Assembly (NCBI RefSeq): GCF_947623445.1
Contig: NC_135246.1
Coordinates: 18,645,856 to 18,709,855 of the forward strand
Source: Clavelina lepadiformis
Lineage: Eukaryota > Chordata > Ascidiacea > Aplousobranchia > Clavelinidae
DNA: 64,000 bases
Direction of reading: 5' to 3'
A program made the translations under genes and the position numbers. Positions within the stretch are counted from its first letter, which is position 1. Each line of letters starts with the position of its first letter. The notes beneath the pieces are model-generated. The model was given only the letters and a program-made list of their open reading frames with translations. It searched no databases and was not told where the DNA came from. Of this stretch, positions 39,326-49,543 are shown piece after piece.

Positions 39326-39439
39326 AAGCTTTCTTACGGTCATTGGCGAATAAAAGTTTTGTTCGACTAATCTTTACCTACTTATCTCATTTCGCATATT
39401 CGTATTTCACATGACGTTTATTTTTTTATTATACTATGT

Positions 39440-40337
39440 CAGGGGTCGGCAACCTGCGGCTCCGGAGCCGCAATGGGCTCTTTCATCCTTCTGATGCGGC
39501 TCTTATTAATTTTATTGCTACAGTAGAAACAAACAGAAGAACACTCGCGTCTTTATCTCACTGAGCACATTATAGTAAATGAAAGCATAATCATTCTGGT
39601 TGTGACGTCATAATTAGTCGATTAACATAAAGGTTGTTTTTAGCAGTCTACTAGCAGCAGTTAGACTAGTTAGAGCAGGGGTCGGGAACCTTTTTGGCGA
39701 AGGAGCCATGAAAGCCACATATTGTTAATTTTTATTTCCGTTAGAGCCATATAATATTTCTCAACACTTAATGCAACTAACGTGTGCATTTTTAAGCAAA
39801 ACCAACTATTTTAGACAACGGTAAATGTCTGAATTTACTCTTTAATAACATGCTAATTACTGTTTACTGCGATTTCTGGTGCTGCATGGTACAGAAATTA
39901 CAAAACTACAAAACTACAAATAACAGAAAAGTTTTATTCGTAACAATTGTGCTAAGAAATGCCAGCTTAGATTTATCTGCGAGCCAGATGCCGTCATCAA
40001 AAGAGCCATATCTGGCTCGCGAGCCATAGGTTCACGACCTCTGAGTTAGAGAGTGCGCAGGCTGTAACAGCTGTAACAGCCAACCAACTATGAGTAAATC
40101 TAAGAAAAGAAAAGTGTCTGAAGAAAATAGAACGTTCAACAATTCGTGGACAAATTCATTTGCTTTCATTGCTTTCTTACTGAATTAACTGCTTTTATAA
40201 ATGTGACACATGACAGTTTTGTAACAGAGTGTCGTTTTCGTTTTACTGTGAAAATAGTTTTGCGGCTCCCATTGATTTTTGTTTTGTGGAATATCGGTTA
40301 AAATGGCTCTTTAAGTGCAAAAGGTTGCCGACCCCTG
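39440..40337. mobile_element. hAT MITE, 898 bp, in unit B
   Basis: Ends CAGGGGTCGGCAACCT and AGGTTGCCGACCCCTG are perfect inverted repeats. The flanking duplication is TACTATGT (39432-39439, 40338-40345). Unit A has a single, empty TTATACTATGTGG at the matching place, so this insertion came after the duplication. The ends carry the GCGGCTC text typical of this hAT group. The element is interrupted by a second MITE. Confidence 0.95.
39676..40043. mobile_element. hAT MITE, 368 bp, nested in the 898-bp MITE
   Basis: Ends CAGGGGTCGGGAACCT and AGGTTCACGACCTCTG are imperfect inverted repeats. The 8-bp duplication AGTTAGAG flanks it (39668-39675, 40044-40051). Subterminal GAGCCAT text occurs near both ends. 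It has no coding capacity. Confidence 0.9.
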
Positions 40338-40980
40338 TACTATGTGGAAGAGCAAAAATATATAAATGAAAATTGTTAACCGTAAAACAGGGAATAAATA
40401 AAAACCCCTGAAACAACAATGAACGGAGGAAAATGAAAGATTCTCGAAGGCTTGTCGGATGCAAGAACAAAAATTGTCCCGAGAAGCATCAATAATGATT
40501 AGCAAGACTGCTAAACTCCTATACAATGATAGACAATAGGCTTATAACTGAGGTTTGCATGAAAATGGTTTGAGTAAAACTTTGTGTTGACAAAATCGAG
40601 CAAAATATTGAAATGTAGGCTAAGTGTATAGGCCTACGCTCAGTTCTCCACTGTGGCTTTCCTCAGAGCAAACACAGTTGTTGACCAAACATTTTATTCA
40701 ATCGTCACACCTGTTTGCTTTGTGATGTACTGATGTCATGCGCCACAGCCCGCAAGCGATAATACGTTGGTTAAATATTAAAAATTATAAATACTGTACT
40801 GTATAGGCCTAGGTCAACTAGGTCGCTCAACCATCTTTCAGGCAACGCTTTTAATGGGCATTTATAGCTTACCGCGTCGCTTTATTACATTTTTATAAGT
40901 TAACTATACACAAAACATAAAACCATAGTTTTCTTACAAAGTTAACAAAGGATAGATATGTTGAATAAGAAATTATTACA

Positions 40981-41395
40981 CGTATTTCTAATAGAGAAAT
41001 TAAGGAAAGCAAGAATACGAAATACAACTGTACAAATACAAATACAACTGTACAAAATGACAACTGTATAGTAATAACTTAGGGGATCACGACATATGAC
41101 CGTGAACAAACTCACCGGCGACAACTGGTAGTGGACAACTGACCGGCAACAAATTGGCCAGCGATCAAATTGACCGTGACGTAAATTTGCCGGCGATGAA
41201 ATTAACCGTCGATAAATTGGCCGGCGATATACACGTATTACAAATACACGTATTTCTAATAGAGAAATTAAAGAAAGAAATTAAATTAAGATAATTAAGA
41301 AAATACAATTAAGAAATTAAAGCAAGAATACGAAATACAACTGTACAAATACAAATACAACTGTACAAAACGACAACTGTATAGTAATAACTTAG
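40981..41395. repeat. Local direct duplication of about 100 bp around a minisatellite
   Basis: CGTATTTCTAATAGAGAAAT and the following text, through a doubled ACAAATACAACTGT to AGTAATAACTTAG, occur at 40981-41083 and again from 41249 to 41395. Unit A has a single copy (about 32080-32157), so this arose in unit B. Confidence 0.8.
41098..41230. repeat. Degenerate 15-17-bp minisatellite
   Basis: About nine imperfect units of the type AAATTGGCCGGCGAT / AAATTGACCGTGAC stand in tandem, with alternating ACCG and CCGGCGA cores. The stretch is more GC-rich than its surroundings and absent from unit A. Confidence 0.7.
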
Positions 41396-41601
41396 TAGGC
41401 CTATAGGCTACATTTCCACTGGTTGCAGCAAACTGTCCGACAGGCTATCAGGACTATTTTTCATATTTCAAAATCTTATCGAAAAGTGTGTAAATTGGTC
41501 AAAGTATAATGTTAAAATTTTGATTAGTATGCATTAAGGTTGTTTTTGTGACTAATGCATTTCCAGTGTAGCCTAATGCTTTAATCTATATGTTTATTAA
41601 A

Positions 41602-43413
41602 TCATACGGCGTGCATCGTCACGTCCGGTGCAATGCTCGAACAAGGAGCGGGGTGTTGTGCGACTGGGCTCTCGACTTGATCAGTTCCAAACGAAGCAAC
41701 GTCTCTGAACTTGTCATCGATACCTTGTTCTGCAACTTCTTGGTACGACGGCGGAAAATCCATTTCAATTGCCTAAAGCACAGCGTCTGCTTCAGCCTAG
41801 ATCTTATCAACTGTTCGATTATGGGTTATTTAACCACATCAGACGAGATATGGTTAATACAGTATATGAAAGAAAGCGATTTTGGCAATACTTGGCCTAT
41901 CTTACTTCAACTTTTGTGTTGTTGTAGGCAAAGGTAGGTTCCGGTAAAGAAGTGACTCGATCGATGGGGATTGATTGGACCGCAGAGGGTTGTTGTGGAT
42001 TTCTTCTCGAATATTTAGTCTGTCTGTTTCTTTGACACATCCGGTAAAGCCCGCTAATCAAAGAAATCACAACGGCCAAGCCCAGTAAGAGTCCCAGCCA
42101 AAAATCTAAGATTAAAATTCCTAAGCTATAAATATACAGATGTATATATATATCCATTTATGCTTCCCGTTTGTCTTATTAAACGTCTCTACTGGTGCAA
42201 ACCTCAAATGCATAAAAGCTTTTTTCGCTAAAACGTTTAATTAACTTGAGAGCTGTAGTGAACTAAAGGCAGCAAAAGTGACCGGCATCACAGTACTACA
42301 GGCTATATATGGACTACAGTACTACAGGCTATATATATACTGAAATACTGGTACTTTTTCACTCTAAATACTGGTATGGTCGTTACTTTTGGAAAAAAGT
42401 ACAGAACCACTGTATTGAAATACTTTTTTCAAACAATTTAATCGGTCCCAGAACTCGGTAGGCTACTGACTATTTCAAGGTTTTAAGAAGTGGTTTTACC
42501 AAAAGGTTCACTTTAATGAGACCTTAATGCACATTTTAACGTTTGCTGTTCGTTTTCCATCTACAAATATCTTATAATATCGCACGAATAGAGATCACAT
42601 ATATGTTTGGCTTAAAGTAACAAACGCGTGGCTAAAATAAGAGAACAATTTGTACTTCAACAGGATCTGCTATGACAAAGTACACCGGTACAGAGTACCG
42701 ACAAATTACCGAACTACTTTTGTGAAACAATCCTGGCACCGACGGTAATTTTTTACTAAGTATCGTTACCGGCGGTACTTTGAAATTGATCCAAAAATAT
42801 TTGTAATCAAATCGATATCTAACTTTAAGCAAACTAACTAAAAAAAGCAGCGAGTTTTTTCAAAACACAACCGGAAACTCTACTTACACCAGAGAGTCCA
42901 GACTGCGGTGTAATAGCAGCAGTCTTCGTAATGGCCGTCATCAAAATCACAGCAAAAAGCTATCGATGAAGCACTTTCATCTGCAGTATAATGTTACACG
43001 ACTAAGAACCAATTACAAAAAAAATGCGCCAAACTTTTATCGTACCTTGGCAGTACATGAATCCACCATCGTCACCGCGGCACTTTTCAGAACCCTGAAA
43101 GAAAATAGAAAAATATCATTGTGTCGTTTTAGCGACCGACTGATATCACACATTTAGCCTATTCTCCCTGCAGTGTCGTATCGGTGAAAGTCTACCCAAG
43201 TGCACGATGTTTATTTATGATTTACAAAATGCCAAATGTAGCCTATACTTGGCTTGCAGATAAAGCAATTCTGCAAACATAGATAATAATTGTCATTTAT
43301 TGTCTACATGGCCAGAAATTATCTGCTTGCTATAGTGAATTATAATTTACTTTGGCGTAGCTTATAAATATGACAAAATACAGTAGGAACTCTTTCAATA
43401 AACAGCGACCCAT
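41602..43413 (-). CDS. VOPP1/WBP1-like single-pass PPxY membrane protein, copy B
   Basis: Five exons: 43413-43351, 43094-43046, 42959-42888, 42105-41906, 41772-41602, with the same lengths and phases as copy A. Signal peptide MGRCLLKEFLLYFVIFISYA; Cys-rich ectodomain CRGDDGGFMYC and FCCDFDDGHYEDCCYY; membrane segment from WYFWLGLLLGLAVVISLISG; tail with the WW ligand DFPPSYQEV. Compared with copy A, the signal peptide, the residues before the membrane (AVWTLWY versus AVWIRWY) and the last 25 residues differ most, while the basic stretch and PPxY region are almost unchanged. That pattern suggests both copies are under constraint. A poly(A) signal (41593-41598) follows the stop. The likely role is as an adaptor for WW-domain ubiquitin ligases in endomembranes, inferred from the family. 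Confidence 0.75.
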
Positions 43414-44506
43414 CCTGGGTGAATGTTTCCGATGACGACTGCGTTCCGGCAAAAGAAATAGCCTCCAACAACTAGGCCTACAGCCAAACACAGAAAATTA
43501 GTCAAAGTATATTTGTACACCAATCACAATAGATCGAGTCGTGTTTGCCTACGTATGAAAGTGAAATTAAAATACGCAACTGCATGCTTGCAGCAATTTC
43601 TTTTCTTTTTATTCATCAAACCAAACTAAAAAGCCTGAAACATCTTAAACACAAAATAAACTGTCTATGTTTCATAAGTTATAATAACTCTGGCACTGGT
43701 CATTGTAACTATAGACTAATCGGAAATGGCGTTGGCAAGGCCTTAAATAAACTAACCTGGTTAACTTCTCGTTAAGCAGAAGGCTGGGACGTTGATTCGA
43801 TCGTTAAATTGTTAATCATTAATAAATATGATTGCAGAATATAATACTTAGACTTTCAGATTTCTGACGTCAACAAACCACGTAATTTGATGAACTGGTT
43901 TGTTGACTTTGTTGTTGACCTTGTTCCAAGCTGGGGGTCGCGCAAATATTTTTGTACTAAATTAAGAAAGCTGAAAAATATAATACAATACTGACCGTGT
44001 TGTCTGAGGGGCATAACAGAAAGCATTGTGATGAGCACAATGCAATATTTTATTTCATTTTCGAGTTTTGGTTCGATGCAACATTCCAAACCCTTACAAG
44101 CTGTTTGGAGTAGAAAGGAAACTATCCACAAACATTACATCAGCTAGTTGCTTAGTTATTGTATATTTTAGGTTTATTTACAATAGTTTTTTTTTTATTA
44201 ATTACGTCATTAAAAGCTCAAAACAACTTTCCCGCATACGCTCTCGTAAACGTTTTACGCTTTACTGTGACCTACTAAAGACTCTTCCTGTCATCTCATA
44301 AAGATAACAACTTTAGTTATATTTACCAGAACAAAATGACCTACGGAAACACAACACGATTTTGTGATGTAATAAAACCGCGAAAGACAGGCAGTTTTGG
44401 CGTAACAAAAGCTTAACTCTGTCACTTTGGGCCGTTTATTGCGTCATAAGAATCCTTTCGATTCGCCACAAGACGTCCTTTGCTGTTGAGCGTCGCGCAA
44501 TCGCCG
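43414..44506. other. Spacer between the VOPP1/WBP1-like gene B and RING-SH2 gene 1
   Basis: Entirely shared with unit A (about 34113-38869, minus the hAT). It contains the empty hAT target ATTGTAAC at 43702-43709 and the AATAAA (44435-44440, minus) of the RING-SH2 gene. Confidence 0.7.
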
Positions 44507-46634
44507 TCAACGCTTAAACGTTTTCATGAGAAAGATGTCGCCATGGGTTGAGCTGGTGTACACGGGATGACTCTTGTAAGTTTCGAGAAGAACCTTCATG
44601 GATTTGAATCTTCTTCCAGATATTTCCCATTCTCCCTCTTCTTCGTGGAGAAAGATCTTGAAATGACGAACCTTCTGAGGTGTCCTCACCGACAAGGAAT
44701 ACTGGCCGGCCTGGAGTGAAAAAACCAGCTGACAACTTTGCTCTAATTTTTTGGAAATCCTTTAATTCCCTCTCCAGCTCCCGTTTAAATTCTCAGTTGG
44801 TTTCACTGATTTGTTCTTTTACGTTTATTTTCTATGAAAGCTTTTTAGACTACTTGGCCTATGGTAAAAGTTACAATCAAACAACAACGCTTCTGTCATA
44901 ACTAAATTATGTCTACACCTGACACACATCATCTCACCGATGTTTCACTGTCCCGGATAATATATCTCCCGTTTTTTGCTCTAGCCATAAGCATCTTCTC
45001 CGCATCCGTACGTTTTAAGTTTCCGAAGTACCACTTCTGATTTTTCAGTTCGTTGTGACTAGCTGGCTGTTCCTATAATTTTTTATAGTATAAATAGTCT
45101 GCTTTAAAATAAGCAATATACCGTGACACTGTAATTAGCAACTATAAATAAATTAAATGCTAAAAAAGGATAAAATACTGTACCAGTTAGCAATGATTGA
45201 AATGTGGTCGAACCCAAAAGTACCTTTGCTGTTTGAAGCCTCATTGGTTCTTCGTATTCTGCCTGGGCCTGTACCAATGATACTTCGACGGGGTCTTGGG
45301 TTCGAGCTGTCTGGGTCCTCAAAGAAATTGTATCTGAACCAAATGCAAGACATAGCGTGGAAAACTAGCGCTTACAACATTTTAGATGTTTAATTCTGAG
45401 TAATTACGTTCTGTCTAATGAAGGCTCAGTACGTACAAGTTTAACGGTTAACTTTTTGCGTAGAAACGCTTTACAAAGGTTATGTGATTTTCGTTCTTGT
45501 TTCGCAGTACAATTACAAGGTGACCGTTGACCCTTTACCTGCGTATTCGTTTAATGTGCAGTCTTTTGGTGGCACTGGTGGCGGACAGCTAGAAGACGCT
45601 GTAGGAACATCTGGCGTAGTTGTGGCGGGCTGGAAAGATAAAATATACTTTTACAGGCGATGTGTATAAACGGGATCTTAAATTATTTGAGTATATAGAA
45701 AAATTGAAGGAATGTGATGAAGTGCGATTTGCAGCGGAAGTTAAAACATGTATTTTAACACAGATATGATCACCGGCAGTTTTTAAGTTTGAACTTCGGC
45801 AATCGCTAAAAATTTTTATCAAGGTAAGTCTGACTATAAATTTTTCACTGCAGTTGCAAAAGTAAAAGATTTAAGAAACCATCGGGGAAATTTAACTGCA
45901 TCACCAGCCAAAATGCCCTTAAAGATCATTACTCACCAGTATGGTTGTGTTGTAGACCGAAACTTTTGCAATGATGTTCTCCAAAGTTCGGTTTCGGGGA
46001 AAACCGTCAACTCCACTCGATGTGAGCACAATGTTCTGCCGGCAGGTCGGGCATCGTTGGTTGGAATGGTTCCTTAAGCAGAATGTGAAAACAATTACGA
46101 TGTTATAGAAACTTTTGAGATACTGCTCCCTTCGAAAGAAACATGTATGTTTAAATGAAATTGAATTAATTTGGATAACTTCTTGATTTCTTGTTACAGC
46201 GTTGTAGAAATAAACCGTCGCATATTACAGAGGCTAAGGTTGTAGCCTTATACATCGTATATTCGTATCGTTTGTTTTTCGTCATTGTGTGTAACGGAAC
46301 CAAAAATCAAATTGTAACCATTAGTCTATAGCGAAATAGAACATTGCAACTTATCCAACAAACAATGAGCGGTGAAAACAACAACAAACAGCATCTATAA
46401 AGGTGATGAAACTGATGATTAAGCGACATGACCAAAAGTATTTCTTGATGTGGGTTACACTTAAGCAACGGATTCAACACAGACATCTAACCGAGATCTA
46501 GAAGCGGAACAACCGCATAATTCCGTCAAGCAGAGATGGCAGAGGTTGTGTCCGCAAGTTAAAATCCGGATCGGTTTCCGCAAAATGTCGAGGCAAATCG
46601 GACACGTCGCTTCCTCTTCTATCGCCTCAGACAT
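44507..46634 (-). CDS. RING-SH2 protein 1 of the array
   Basis: Exons 46634-46492 (143 nt), 46072-45933, 45333-45224, 45072-44938, 44710-44507. The first ATG matching the sister genes is 46634 (MSEAIEEEATCPIC). The RING reads CPICLDIL, RILTCGHNLCHLCL, then RCPTCRQNIVL after the intron; exon 2 uses an acceptor that adds five residues (NHSNQ) before the last Cys pair. TRIM-like RNRTLENIIAK follows. The linker exon is short and acidic. The SH2 has WYFGNLKRTDAEKML, the phosphate-binding IIRDSE, and YSLSVRTPQKVRHFKIFL with the His of strand D. Exon 2 has two overlapping donors (45937 and 45933): one fits inclusion of the linker exon, the other joins exon 2 directly to the SH2 exon in frame. Putative phosphotyrosine-directed E3 ubiquitin ligase; function inferred from domains only. 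Confidence 0.85.
45505..45775 (+). other. Unexplained coding-like stretch antisense to RING-SH2 gene 1
   Basis: On the plus strand a good acceptor (TTGTTTCGCAG, about 45499-45509) opens a frame reading YNYKVTVDPLPAYSFNVQSF and FGGTGGGQLEDAVG. A second acceptor (ATACTTTTACAG) opens DVYKRDLKLFEYIEKLKECD and VRFAAEVKTC to a stop near 45770. Both lie inside an intron of the minus-strand gene or next to its exon 2. I do not recognise the family and could not join the two parts in phase. Confidence 0.3.
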
Positions 46635-48214
46635 CGCATCAAGCTCAGAACTGTCTCTTATGAGCACTTGTTTCTTGCGCGCGCAGGCGTCAAGTTGTTT
46701 TTCCGTCGTTGAGGGCTTTTTCAAATGCAGGGATCATCAATGCCAGTAGGCTGTAATAGTTTAGGAAAGTATGAAGTAGATATATAATATATATATATAT
46801 ATAAATTATAGTTATATCCCATAATACTATTTGCTATATATCTAGTTGTAAATTGAGTATAGAGGTAAATAGCATATGCAGTGGTATACTAAACTTTAAG
46901 TATAGTGTAGTATATATAAACTTCAAGTATACGCAGACAGCAAAGCTTAAACTTCAGGAAAACAGAAAATCTTCAAATTGTGGGAAAAGTCCATAACCGA
47001 GTCGACATTAAATCAAAAAGTTGTAAGCGAGAAGTACCGGACAATGAATGTTTCAATAATTAATCTGTAGCGATTAAGCAATTGTTGGCAAAAAATGTAT
47101 CGAACATTTCTTGCTAATTATGACAGAGTTGGTGAAAATTATGACGTAACAATGAAAAATCAACATTCTCAATAGTTAGTAGTTGAATTCGATAAAATAG
47201 TTCTCCGGTGTAAGCTACTTACTGACAACTTTCTTTGATTTAAGATCAGTTAAAATTTTTGCTTCTTACTTACTCTCGCTCAAAACTTGCTTCTAATTCT
47301 GGTTTCACATTGAAAAAATTGCTCAGAGTAGTTAACTTCTCCTAACCGGCTATAATTAATTAATTATACATTGACTCCGTATTACTTTGTCCGTGTTTTG
47401 TCTAATCAGTTCTCATTACGCATATTAGCTTTCCCAGCATCTGTCCAGGTCACAAAACGTAGGGAGTGTTTCTTAAAGCCTATTGTTGTGTTTCCGTTCT
47501 ATTATTTTTAATAGGACAGCTCTCGTGTATCGGTGTCATTGTTTCGCTTGTTTTCATTGGCAAGAATCTGTGAAATTCGATATTCGTTCTAATAGTCATG
47601 AAAGAAATCGAACAAAAGATTTTATATACATTCTATTAGTACGTCAGAAAGAAAGTAATCTGCATCATAAACATCTTATAATTGGTTGTGCTCAATGAAG
47701 TTACCAGGTGATAATGACAGGGGAAAGAAGCAATCTCGAACAATAACCTTCGTAGGTTAACAATTGTAGAAATGTGTTAACTATCCACGAATGGTAAACG
47801 ATTACATTAACAAAAACAAAACATTGAAGTTTAGGAAAAAACATTTCCACTCCATTAAATACATGCACAATTCAATATAATCTGTACATTCTATTGCAAT
47901 AAACTGTTATCTGGAAAAAGCAATGAGGCAAAAGCAAAAATGTTATAAAGCTATAGAAACGCATTCGATCGTTGAATAAATAAATAAGAGTCACCTAAAA
48001 CACCTCTCCCTCACCGGAAAAAGCAAAGTGTGCTCTAGAAAAGCAAGAACTGACATAAGTGAAGCAAAATGTCTTCAAAAATATAGGTACAGTATCACAG
48101 AACTGATTTATAAATCTTATAAAGAATTTTTTGAACAAAATGCTGTCTTTGGTTAAATAATAATCTTCCAGAACACTAAAAACCATCAATATTTTCATCG
48201 CTCGTCGTGTATCG
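46635..48214. other. Spacer between array genes 1 and 2; right end of unit B
   Basis: Contains a TA-rich run at about 46778-46806 and the right edge of the duplication near 47606. The stretch 47445-47606 is the one retained at the right end of unit A (38911-39072). No gene recognised. Confidence 0.5.
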
Positions 48215-49543
48215 TCAAGATGAAGAATCGGGCTCATACGACCACGACAAATTAGAGTTTGTTGGAGACGGTAAAGGAGAACAGTCGTAAGGTCGCTTGA
48301 AATAGGGAAATTCATCGTAAGATGACGAAGAAGATGAAGAAGATGAAGATTCATGCAAAGATTGAAGTAGTTCAGACAATGACAGGATGCGAATTGGTGA
48401 AACGGAAAAAAGATCATTTTCATCTGAGGAATCAACATTCTGTGAGGATGGTGGACTACTCCACAGAGGTGGAATAGAAGACGTAGAGGACGACAGAGAA
48501 CTCGCCAAGTATTGAGAAGAGTAAGAGTGTTCGTGCGGTTCCGACAACTCGGAATAAGTGGGAGATGGGGAGCGACTTTCGTGCCTCTGCCGCCATGAAG
48601 AGCTGCTTGGAGATCGAGGTGGAGGGGAGTATCTTGTTGATTGCAAGTTGGAATAAGTTGGAGATGAGGAGCGATTCCTCCACCGCCTTGAAGTAAAAGA
48701 GCCGCTTGGGGACTGGGAAATTGAAGAAAATTCGCCTGACCGACGGAGGACAGGAGAATCGAACTGGGAAGATAAGGGAAGCGGGGAAATTTCTCTAAAC
48801 AGTAATTCATCGTCATCATCATCACTCGACCAACTCAAGGAAGGTGCGCTTCTTCTAAAGCTATCCAGAGTATAACTTGACGCATTAGGGGAACGAATAT
48901 CTTGCATTTGTTCCGGTTGAGAGGATGTATTCTGTAATGCAAATTCAAAACCTGTCTACATAAACGAGGATCACGCAGTTTTGTTTGTACTTAGATAAAA
49001 TTCTACATCTTATTTAAACACTAAATACGAAGCTAACCGTTACAGTTATTAATCTATTACGTCTCAACTTGCCGCAACTTCTTGTGCAGGAACCAACGCC
49101 ATTTTTTCAATAACGTTTTCTAAAGTTCTATTTCGAGGAAATGCCACCATTCCATTTGCTGATGAAACACTTGCACGACAGTTGGGGCATCTGGGAATGA
49201 AGCACGCAGGTTAGCACTAGTTATTAGTTAATTAGTTAGTTAGCGCTGCATTTCGAACAACCCTAACTTTGCCAAAATATCATGGTGATAAAGTTACGTG
49301 TCAACAACTTTCCTCAATTTTGCTTCAAAATTTCACACATTATATGTTTTATCAGGCGAATGGCATTCATAGGCTATCCTACACAAGGCAAAAGGCTTAC
49401 CGGGTTTCGGTAGATGTCATTGCAAACAAACTTTCCAGGCACGGCTGACAAAAGTTATGTCCGCACAACAAGATCCGAATCGGTTTTCTTAAGATATCTT
49501 GACAAATAGGGCAAGTAACTTCTTCATCAATCTTGTTTGACAT
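48215..49543 (-). CDS. RING protein with Ser-rich tail, array member without SH2
   Basis: Exons 49543-49401 (143 nt, as in genes 1, 3 and 4), 49190-49079, 48931-48215. The RING is typical of the array: [41 protein letters not shown], then [13 protein letters not shown]. The exon-2 donor (GTTGCG) is poor. Exon 3 is one 239-codon frame of very different make-up: acidic DDDDDELL, runs of Ser, Arg-Ser patches, and two near-identical SPTYSNL / SPTYSEL motifs. No SH2 residues are visible there or downstream before the next gene. It may be a ligase whose tail is a substrate or ligand rather than a phosphotyrosine reader. Alternatively the true SH2 exons were lost and the tail was newly recruited. 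Confidence 0.72.

Larger units (their letters stand above)
39326..47606. repeat. Unit B of the tandem segmental duplication
   Basis: Counterpart of unit A. It keeps the VOPP1/WBP1-like gene and the whole RING-SH2 gene, and lacks the 3.7-kb hAT. It carries its own hAT MITE (39440-40337) and a local duplication with a minisatellite (40981-41395). Matching to unit A ends at AGTCATGAAAG near 47606. Confidence 0.9.

Noticed and set aside
47995-48825. 276-codon minus-strand frame overlapping the Ser-rich RING gene
   Set aside because: It is the alternative frame of the repetitive Ser-rich exon (48215-48931). Its sequence is His/Leu-rich as expected of a shifted frame, and it continues into AT-rich downstream DNA with no feature.
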